Source of the DNA: CAZUGA01 sp964619885
Lineage (GTDB): Bacteria; Pseudomonadota; Gammaproteobacteria; Methylococcales; UBA1147
Assembly (NCBI GenBank): GCA_964619885.1
Contig: CAZUGA010000027.1
Location: 1 to 61,456, forward strand
Length of the DNA stretch: 61,456 bases
Direction of reading: 5' to 3'
The notes under the pieces are model-generated. The model did not search any database. It saw only the letters and a list, made by a program, of their open reading frames with translations, and was not told the DNA's origin. Made by a program: the position numbers and the translations under genes. Position 1 is the stretch's first letter; each line of letters begins with the position of its first letter. This document shows, piece by piece, positions 55,581-61,456 of this stretch.

Positions 55581-56198
55581 TCATGTAGATTGAAAAGAGC
55601 TTTTGTATTGCTTTTCCAAAAGCTGTGACGATAGGATCGAAAATAAGCAATAACCTGCGAAAAAATAAAAGCCAGGTCCAAGTTCGGCGCCCATTTGTAC
55701 TGCGTCTGCGCCGCTCTTGGTCGCGTTTGCGGCCAAATAGCCGACAATGATTGCCATGACAAAGACATCGCTCATCGACCATTTGCTGATCAGCGCACTG
55801 ATTTTTCGTAATAAGTCTTTGCGTTCCGGGTGTCGGAATAGAGCGGCGCTAGCGAGTAACAGCAATTTACTCAGCGGTACGATTACCGCGAACAGTCCGA
55901 TCAACAGGCCAATAAAAACGTTTCCGCTCGAAATCAAATCCTCCATGGTGCCCAAGATACTCCTTGTTTTATCGAATATTTTCACTGTGCCTTCGATATG
56001 TATCTGCTGGAGCATGGATTTTGCGAGCTGCGCGGCCAAAGAATTGCTACTTTCGGGTGCAAACAACGAATTAACCGCCAGGTCCATCATTTCTGCTTTG
56101 TCGACGGTCGCTGTTAGTGTCAGCATCGGAAGGTTAAGTCCCGGAATCAAAAATATGATAGACAGGATAAGAAATCCAATCCAAAGTTTGTTGTGCAT
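55581..56198 (-). CDS. PqiA-family membrane protein
   Basis: A 205-residue protein with about four helices. The motif PGLNLPMLTLTATVDKAEMMDL near the N-terminus and SKWSMSDVFVMAIIVGYLAA in the second half are typical of paraquat-inducible protein A domains. It carries a single PqiA domain without the zinc-ribbon cysteines of full PqiA. The family is part of lipid-transport (MCE) systems, but no PqiB/MCE gene is adjacent. It ends convergently 9 bases beyond the carboxypeptidase stop. Confidence 0.8.
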   Translation of the reverse strand: MHNKLWIGFLILSIIFLIPGLNLPMLTLTATVDKAEMMDLAVNSLFAPESSNSLAAQLAKSMLQQIHIEGTVKIFDKTRSILGTMEDLISSGNVFIGLLIGLFAVIVPLSKLLLLASAALFRHPERKDLLRKISALISKWSMSDVFVMAIIVGYLAANATKSGADAVQMGAELGPGFYFFAGYCLFSILSSQLLEKQYKSSFQST

Positions 56199-56522
56199 GA
56201 TATTTACCGGTTGGATGTAATCAAAAGTTACACATTTGTTATCAAATTGCCACGTCGTGCGTGCGATTTATGACTTTTCAACGTAAAATGAGCAACGCGT
56301 AACGATATTGGCGAGATATCAGCCAAGTAATAACCCAAAGTCAATCTCGTCGCGGAACCCTTCTAGGTTTTCTGGCCCAGTTTCTAATGTTGATTGGATA
56401 CTGGTGAGGTGGAATTATCGGGGAAGTTGCGTTAAATTCAACTAAACTTGTGCATTAGGCTTTCTGCGGCTTGCAAATGTAAGCCTTTTGTTTTGGATAA
56501 TAATTGTTAATTTTGAGGAACG
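56199..56522. other. Divergent intergenic region, pqiA-like / secreted protein
   Basis: 324 bp without a gene. GAGG at about 56514 serves the next gene. The rest is AT-rich and should carry two divergent promoters; no clear operator or structured RNA is visible to me. Confidence 0.4.
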
Positions 56523-57242
56523 ATGATCATGGCTATCAACCGCTTACTGGTAATCGGTCTGCTTGTTTTCCTGGCAATTCCGAGTATTTCATCCGCGTTA
56601 GTGGTTGATATCAATGGGAACCGCTTGGAACCGAAGAAAGACGGCGACCCGTGTATTGATATTACCGGCGATTATCCTGGGTTTAAGATTGTGCCCAGCG
56701 AAATCGATAAAACTCCACAGATCTGTTTTGACAACCGCCGGCAAAATCACCTCGAAATTCACCATGTAACCTTTGTTGCAACTTCGCCGAGTGCGGTTGC
56801 GAAACCGGTTAAAGGTGAATCTCCCGTCGCTGCCAGCGAAGTCGTGATTACGTTTACCCACGAATTTCCCCCCGGGCCCAATGGCGTTGTAACGACGCGC
56901 GCAAATCTGTTCGGTTTCTTCAGTACATCGACCGGAGTGGGCGTTGCCGAAGGCAATAAAATTAAATTTTTAGGATTCTTTTCTCAAGAGAATAACTATG
57001 ACGTAATTTCCGAGCCATTTGAACATGTGATTGGTGACACTATTGAATCCGGGGTTTTCGATTTTGCCGCGAAGAAAAAATATTTGATTTCGGGTCCAAG
57101 GGCGTTGAAAGGGGTATTGAGCTTTTCGTTTAACCGTACCGGCGATAAATTAACGCTACCACTGGCGACGGGTGTCAAGATCGACCGCGGCTCTAAGTTT
57201 ATTGACCGGGTTGATGCCTTGACCACGAATGCCAACCAATAG
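56523..57242 (+). CDS. Secreted protein of unknown function
   Basis: A 239-residue protein with a clear signal peptide (MIMAINRLLVIGLLVFLAIPSISSALV). The mature part is rich in beta-type segments (HLEIHHVTFVATSP, EVVITFTHEFPPGPNGVVTT, KFLGFFSQENNYD) with two cysteines (DPCID, QICFD) that could form a disulfide. ATG 56523 has GAGG just upstream; ATG 56529 is an alternative. I recognise no family. It stands alone between minus-strand genes, so its neighbours give no clue. Confidence 0.7.
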   Translation: MIMAINRLLVIGLLVFLAIPSISSALVVDINGNRLEPKKDGDPCIDITGDYPGFKIVPSEIDKTPQICFDNRRQNHLEIHHVTFVATSPSAVAKPVKGESPVAASEVVITFTHEFPPGPNGVVTTRANLFGFFSTSTGVGVAEGNKIKFLGFFSQENNYDVISEPFEHVIGDTIESGVFDFAAKKKYLISGPRALKGVLSFSFNRTGDKLTLPLATGVKIDRGSKFIDRVDALTTNANQ

Positions 57243-57297
57243 TTGTAGCAAAGTCCCATTCATCGTTTAACGTTAACGTCTTAGCATAAATGGCATG

Positions 57298-57355
57298 GAT
57301 GCCAAACTGATGCCACTAGAGATTCCAATATCTAACGGGTATTAGGTTTGGCATC
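57298..57355. other. Inverted repeat at the convergent end of mutM
   Basis: GATGCCAAA (57298-57306) and TTTGGCATC (57347-57355) form a 9-bp stem with a 40-base loop. The right arm lies inside the last codons of mutM. It may be a bidirectional terminator for the convergent genes; there is no T-run, so this is weak. Confidence 0.3.
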
Positions 57356-58157
57356 GACGGCAATAAAATGTGGAGCGTTGCCCCACTCTATCGTAGCGCA
57401 ACGGCGCGGTACATTTGGGGCAGGGTTCGCCGCGACGCCCGTAAACGTTAAGAGTTTGCTGGAAATATCCTGGGCGGCCCGCTTCGTTTACGAAATCTCT
57501 CAATGTAGTTCCGCCTTGGCTGATCGCATCCGATAATATTTCGGTTGCGGCTTTCGCTAGTATTTCCAATCGAGTTTTAGCGATACGACCGGCCGCCCGC
57601 TTTGGGTTTATGCCGGCTCTGAATAGTGCTTCGTTGGCGTAAATGTTGCCTATTCCGACGACAATCCGGCTGTCCATCAGTAGATTTTTAATCGCGATGC
57701 TGCGTCCAGTGGCTTGTCTATAAAGATAGTGTCCGTCAAATTCCGAAGACATCGGTTCGATGCCCAAATTTTTGATTAACGGATGTTTGAATGCTGATGC
57801 CGTAGTCCACAACATGCATCCGAACCGTCTGGGATCGTGAAATCGAAGGCACTGATTGTTCTCGAAAACGATATCAAAGTGATCGTGTTTTCTCGGTTGG
57901 GTTTCTATGTTGACGATTCTTAGACTACCGGACATGCCTAGATGGCTGATAACGCTACCAACCTTGGTGTGCATTAGAATATATTTCCCGCGGCGATCTA
58001 TAGAACTAAAGCGTTGACCGGGTAGGCAGCGTTTTAATATCTCAGGAATCGGCCAGCGCAGTTGTGCCTGTCGAATATCCACGCGGTTGATAACGGGACC
58101 GATGATAAAAGGTTTTATACCCCGCCGGGTTGTTTCAACTTCGGGCAGTTCCGGCAT
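57342..58157 (-). CDS. mutM: Formamidopyrimidine-DNA glycosylase
   Basis: A 271-residue Fpg enzyme that removes 8-oxoguanine and nicks the DNA. The N-terminus MPELPEVETTRRG supplies the catalytic Pro and Glu after Met removal. The conserved Lys lies in the DRRGKYILMH region, the H2TH domain includes GIGNIYANEALFRAGINP, and the zinc finger has CPKC...CRRC at the C-terminus. Length is standard. It lies just downstream of zapE on the same strand, 102 bases away. Confidence 0.97.
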   Translation of the reverse strand: MPELPEVETTRRGIKPFIIGPVINRVDIRQAQLRWPIPEILKRCLPGQRFSSIDRRGKYILMHTKVGSVISHLGMSGSLRIVNIETQPRKHDHFDIVFENNQCLRFHDPRRFGCMLWTTASAFKHPLIKNLGIEPMSSEFDGHYLYRQATGRSIAIKNLLMDSRIVVGIGNIYANEALFRAGINPKRAAGRIAKTRLEILAKAATEILSDAISQGGTTLRDFVNEAGRPGYFQQTLNVYGRRGEPCPKCTAPLRYDRVGQRSTFYCRRCQT

Positions 58158-58259
58158 TGTTTTACGAGCCTGTAGTTGGGATTTCGGGTCAAAAATCGAT
58201 TTCTAAACGCTTGCGTCGGATTGGCAATGTATTGCTTTTGAAATTGCCAGCCCAGAGGA

Positions 58260-59474
58260 TTAATCCGATTCGTGGGCGTCTTTCCAGTAGCGTTCGGTTT
58301 GCATTTCCATCAAACGAGAGACGGTTCGCTCGAATTCGAACGCGCCTTTGCCTTCGGTATATAGTTTGTCCGGCGGGGCTTCCGCCGTACAGATAAATTT
58401 CACTTTGTGTTCGTATAGCGCGTCAATTAACGTGGCGAATCGCTTCGCTTCATTGAGCTTTTCGGCGTTCAATACGGGTATATCATGCATTATAACGAAA
58501 CCAAAATTACAGGCGATTTCCAGGTAGTCAGCCGACCCCAGCGTGGCTTCGCATAAATCCGTAAACCCGGCCATTACAATATCGCCCTGTACCGCCGGTA
58601 AATGAATTTGTCGGGCGTTAACGGTTAACATGCCCGCTTCCATAACGGTCTGTTGGGAGAGTTCTTCAAAGCTTTGTTTGACGAAGGCATCGGCTTCATC
58701 GCCCAACGGCGTAAAGTACATCGTTTGCAGAGCGCGCATATGAACCAGACGATAGTCCTTTTCCGCAGCTAATTCCAATACAACGTCGTGTTGTTTGATC
58801 AATTCAATAAAGGGAAGAAATCGTTGCCGCTGCAAGCCATTTTTGTATAGTTCGTCTGGATGGCGATTGGAGGTTGCAACGACAACCGTTCCTGCTTGGT
58901 ACAACGCTTCAAACAAACGGCCGAGTATCATCGCATCGGCAATATCGGTCACATGAAATTCGTCAAAGCATAATAATGTGGCTGATTCGCTGATTCGTTG
59001 GCTGAGCGGTGCAATGGGGTCACCGCCGTCACCCTCGCGCCACTGATGCATATATGCGTGTACTTCGACCATGAATGCGTGAAAATGAACGCGGCGCTTG
59101 TGCGGAAGTTTGCAGTGGTCGAAGAATAAATCCATCAGCATCGATTTGCCACGGCCCACATCGCCGTATATATAGACCCCGCGAACTCGTTCAAAAGGCA
59201 CGTTATTGATCGTTGCTGAAAATAGTTTTTTGACAAACGATTGTGGTTTTTCGACCATCTTTAGCGGGGAATAATTCTGCAAATCTTCGAGCAGCCTTTG
59301 CAGCTCTCGAACCGCCGGAATTTGTGCCGGGTCCAGACTAATATGGTCTTGTTCGACCATCTGCATGTACGCAGTTTCCAACACACCCAATTGTTTTTTT
59401 TCAATGTTGGAATTACTTTGTAGGGAGGCAGGGTTTTCGGGCACGTTGCGGGATTCCTTGGGAAAATTGACCAT
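58260..59474 (-). CDS. zapE: Cell division ATPase ZapE (AFG1 family)
   Basis: A 404-residue AAA-type ATPase. Walker A is GDVGRGKSMLMD and Walker B TLLCFDEFHVTD, with ATSNRHPDELYKNGLQRQRF as the sensor region, all typical of the YhcM/ZapE/AFG1 family. ZapE acts at the Z-ring under low-oxygen or heat stress. The first ~25 residues are low in homology and no ribosome binding site marks the ATG at 59474, so a slightly later start is possible. Confidence 0.93.
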   Translation of the reverse strand: MVNFPKESRNVPENPASLQSNSNIEKKQLGVLETAYMQMVEQDHISLDPAQIPAVRELQRLLEDLQNYSPLKMVEKPQSFVKKLFSATINNVPFERVRGVYIYGDVGRGKSMLMDLFFDHCKLPHKRRVHFHAFMVEVHAYMHQWREGDGGDPIAPLSQRISESATLLCFDEFHVTDIADAMILGRLFEALYQAGTVVVATSNRHPDELYKNGLQRQRFLPFIELIKQHDVVLELAAEKDYRLVHMRALQTMYFTPLGDEADAFVKQSFEELSQQTVMEAGMLTVNARQIHLPAVQGDIVMAGFTDLCEATLGSADYLEIACNFGFVIMHDIPVLNAEKLNEAKRFATLIDALYEHKVKFICTAEAPPDKLYTEGKGAFEFERTVSRLMEMQTERYWKDAHESD

Positions 59475-59834
59475 TATACTGGCACTTTACGGTTTATGGT
59501 CAATACACCAAGCGGAGGAACTGATTATGAGTTTTGATCTTGTTTGCCGGTAAAACTTTTTTTGAGAATTTGCGATGTCCTCTATAGTATACCGCTGCAC
59601 CTTGTTCACAGGACGAGCCCGGCGTATTTATGTTGATGAAGCTTTTGAGTATTTATCTATGAATTATCCGCATCTGACCAGCGGCAATTCGATGTTCACC
59701 GGGCTTTAAAAATCAATAACTTAGCATGATCGATTTGGGAGGTACCGGCGTGTTCCTCAGCAACTCTGATTCAATCAGGGTTTCCTTAACCCAATATCGG
59801 GGTTTTCTAATATGAAATTAGCGGGAGAATATTA
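59475..59834. other. Intergenic region zapE / glcG-like
   Basis: 360 bp between divergent genes with no credible frame. GGGAG lies 8 bases before the glcG-like ATG. The 100 bases before it contain short inverted segments (CTGATTCAATCAG near 59768) but nothing I can name as a riboswitch. Confidence 0.4.
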
Positions 59835-60230
59835 ATGGAAACAAAAACTATCATAAGTCTTGATGATGTTAAACGCGTGGTTGCCGCGGCGGAAGCCAAA
59901 GCCAAAGAAAATGGTTGGAATGTCGTCATCGCTGTCGTAGATGACGGGGGTCATTTGATGTATTTACAACGTGAAAAAGTACAGTTGGGTAGTATCGACG
60001 TTGCAATTACCAAAGCGAAGGTCGCACTGATGTTCAGGCGGCCAACTCAGTTTTGGGAACAAACCGTGGCCGACGGTCGTCAGGGATATCTGGCAATGCC
60101 CGGCATGCTACCCATAGAAGGTGGGGTGCCGCTGGAATATCAAGGAGATATTGTCGGGGCGATCGGAGTCAGTGGTGTTAAATCCAATGAAGATGGACAA
60201 ATTGCGGCGGCCGGTGCGGCGGCGCTATAG
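59835..60230 (+). CDS. GlcG/HbpS-family protein
   Basis: A 131-residue protein of the GlcG/HbpS (DUF336) family. Family signatures: AEAKAKENGWNVVIAVVDDGGHLMYLQRE, IDVAITKAKVALMFRRPT and PLEYQGDIVGAIGVSGV. No signal peptide, so it is cytoplasmic. Some members bind haem or assist glycolate/diol metabolism; there is no such pathway beside it. A terminator follows 10 bases after the stop, so it is probably monocistronic. Confidence 0.88.
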   Translation: METKTIISLDDVKRVVAAAEAKAKENGWNVVIAVVDDGGHLMYLQREKVQLGSIDVAITKAKVALMFRRPTQFWEQTVADGRQGYLAMPGMLPIEGGVPLEYQGDIVGAIGVSGVKSNEDGQIAAAGAAAL

Positions 60231-60240
60231 ACGAATTGGA

Positions 60241-60269
60241 GCGGTGGCTCTCGCGAACCACCGCTTTTC
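60241..60269 (+). terminator. Rho-independent terminator of the glcG-like gene
   Basis: AGCGGTGG (60241-60248), a 10-base loop, CCACCGCT (60259-60266) and TTT; the stem is a perfect 8 bp and GC-rich. It starts 10 bases after the stop codon. Confidence 0.8.
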
Positions 60270-60281
60270 GCAACGATGCAA

Positions 60282-60590
60282 TCAATAGCTGATCGCTCCG
60301 GTTGCATAATGCAGACCTTTGGCGGCGGCTTGCTCCCGTATTGCACCATGAATCTGCTGGTCTAACGATTTTTTTGCATCGCCGGATTCAGCAAATTTTT
60401 TATCGATGAAAGCGGATCGTTTTCCGCTTAATGTTTTTATCTCACTATTGAGTTCAAGACGGAGGTCGGCATTGGATTGGATCAATGTTTTACGCGCTTC
60501 CGGCGACATGGCTTGCAACTTTTCGGGTAAATCGTCATGATCAATTGCGGATAAATCGCCCCGTCCGTTAAACACGTCGATTCGGGCGGA
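60282..60590 (-). pseudogene. C-terminal fragment of a probable VWA-domain protein
   Basis: About 97 codons (from 60575) reading DLPEKLQAMSPEARKTLIQSNADLRLELNSEIKTLSGKRSAFIDKK...IHGAIREQAAAKGLHY. This resembles the helical tail of exported VWA proteins, which end with a similar LSxKRxAFI...REQAAxKG pattern. The frame closes with a stop a few codons upstream of 60575 and the VWA domain itself is missing. The break coincides with the start of a kinase fragment on the other strand. The family call is from memory of the tail pattern and is moderate. Confidence 0.5.
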
Positions 60591-60591
60591 T

Positions 60592-60885
60592 AGCGATCAA
60601 TTTATGCGGATATTAATCAATCTGGTCGACAATGCGACAAAATTTTCTAATCGGTCAGCGCTGAAGCGCATCGATATTTCTTGTGCTAAAGAGTGCGATG
60701 TTCAAGTTGTCTTCAGAGTCAGGGACTACGGGCCGGGTATTCCGCGAAACCAAATGAAAAAAATATTCAGGTTGTTCTATCGTTCTGAATGCGGGCTTAC
60801 GCGCGAGACGGTGGGAACAGGAATTGGTCTGGCGCTGGTTCTCCGGTTGACGACCGCAGTGAGAAGGGTAGTGATCTGTTGTTAA
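60592..60885 (+). pseudogene. Histidine-kinase ATPase-domain fragment
   Basis: The frame reads DQFMRILINLVDNATKFS (N box), RVRDYGPGIPRNQMKKIFRLFYRSE (G1/F boxes) and GTGIGLALVLRLTTA (G2), the last ~85 residues of a sensor kinase HATPase_c domain. There is no dimerisation domain, phospho-acceptor His or sensor part. After LRLTTA the frame drifts and stops at 60885. It begins exactly where the opposite-strand VWA-tail fragment ends, which points to a rearrangement junction near 60580-60595. Confidence 0.7.
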
Positions 60886-61064
60886 TCGTGAGCCCGGTGC
60901 TGAGTTTAGCCTTCTGTTTCCTGCCAATTGAACAACGCAAATTTACCGAATTTACGTTTTGTTGGGTGTGTTTCCAATTGATTCATAATTATCTATAGAC
61001 GTGTCTGATTCGAATCGATTCCTTACGACCGGATTGTGACAGCACTCTTATTAGGTTTGTACCC

Positions 61065-61400
61065 GTGGTTATTCTTGGAACTGAAATTTCTCTTGTCGCG
61101 AATGTAAAGCAATCTTTTCGTCTTTACTGGTACTTGTGGTTGATCTTGTTAGTCACAGTTTGTTTTGACTTTGTTACGACAGTGCTATTTATGCAGCGTG
61201 ATGGAATTCATACTGAAGGGAATGCAGTTGTTCGTAATCTAGCTTATACACTGGGAGTCTTTCCCGGGGTTGCAATAGCTAAGTTTCTACAGATTATTGC
61301 TGCCATCGGATTTTCGGCATTAGCGCCATCTTTGGCAAGAGCTACTCTACTACTGATACTCCTACTCAACCTTGTCGCCATTATCAAAAATTTGATGTAA
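61065..61400 (+). CDS. Small membrane protein, DUF5658-like
   Basis: A 111-residue protein with three predicted helices starting at GTG 61065 (MVILGTEISLVANVKQSFRLYW...). The pattern of an Asp in helix 1 (FDFVTTVLFM), then EGNAVVRNLAYTLG and a KFLQ helix resembles short DUF5658-type membrane proteins. No function is known. It stands alone near the window edge, downstream of the kinase fragment. I am not sure of the family. Confidence 0.6.
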   Translation: MVILGTEISLVANVKQSFRLYWYLWLILLVTVCFDFVTTVLFMQRDGIHTEGNAVVRNLAYTLGVFPGVAIAKFLQIIAAIGFSALAPSLARATLLLILLLNLVAIIKNLM

Positions 61401-61456
61401 TCTGTTGAGCCACTTGCAAAACTCATCAAAGCGAGTGGACTTAGTAGCTTGAATAG

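Noticed and set aside
1..61456. tRNA, rRNA or CRISPR arrays
   Set aside because: No TTCGA/TTCAA T-loop with a matching acceptor stem, no rRNA-like stretch and no regularly spaced repeats were seen.

Overview
The window looks like chromosomal DNA of a gammaproteobacterium. The evidence is protein-level: a ZapE/MutM/GcvR/Bcp/PhoH/PerM housekeeping block, a class Ia ribonucleotide reductase with an NrdR-type operator, TrkA-TrkH, and an ArnC/ArnT-like lipid A glycosylation set. I cannot name a genus from sequence alone. Ordinary conserved genes alternate with short 'graveyard' stretches of truncated genes and mobile-element relics. I recognise no tRNA, rRNA or CRISPR array.

Layout. 1-6086: a six-gene operon (the first gene cut by the window edge) for a membrane complex built like hydrogenase-4/complex I (hyfB-C-E-F-G-I order). 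Its large subunit lacks all four Ni-Fe cysteines, so it is an energy-converting-hydrogenase-related (Ehr) type complex and not a hydrogenase. It is followed directly by a histidine kinase and a sigma54-dependent response regulator (6215-9075). 9266-10325: a truncated glutamate-synthase-like gene and non-coding sequence. 10326-16084: a stress/NO group with a Crp/Fnr-type regulator, a TauE/SafE permease, a YfdX protein and a quinol-dependent nitric oxide reductase whose first transmembrane helix is interrupted by an in-frame TAA. 16163-23112: ion and carbon housekeeping (trkA, trkH, NAD-malic enzyme, CPA1 Na+/H+ antiporter). 23805-30276: an outer-membrane DUF2490 protein and a complete RND tripartite efflux pump (adaptor, permease, TolC-like channel). 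30277-31477: relic DNA with a degraded TPR gene. 31486-34210: a polyprenyl-phosphate glycosyltransferase, a free-standing lipid-A-synthase N-terminal domain protein and an ArnT-like GT39 transferase, probably one operon for lipid A or other glycan decoration.

34381-45278 is the most plastic part. It holds a 604-bp IS6-type element with intact terminal repeats but no N-terminal transposase domain, an OprB-type porin, an arylsulfatase lipoprotein, and IS91-type transposase pieces on either side of a sulfatase-like membrane enzyme and a DUF302 protein. It ends with the decayed C-terminal half of an integron integrase. 45362-49547 is nrdB-nrdA (minus strand), with two NrdR-like boxes 32 bp apart and a perfect DnaA box upstream.

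50004-60230 is mostly housekeeping: PerM-like transporter, PhoH-PIN ATPase, Bcp peroxiredoxin, GcvR-like ACT protein, D-Ala-D-Ala carboxypeptidase, PqiA-like protein, an unrecognised secreted protein, mutM, zapE and a GlcG/HbpS protein. The right edge carries two gene fragments (a probable VWA-protein tail and a histidine-kinase ATPase domain) and a small membrane protein.

Functionally the window joins energy conservation (Ehr complex, malic enzyme), ion homeostasis (Trk, NhaP), nitrosative/envelope stress and export (qNOR, RND pump, lipid A decoration) and nucleotide supply (nrdAB). The points most worth following are the Ni-Fe-less Hyf complex with its own two-component system, the interrupted NO reductase, the integron-integrase relic, the IS91-flanked gene pair, and the nrd operator.
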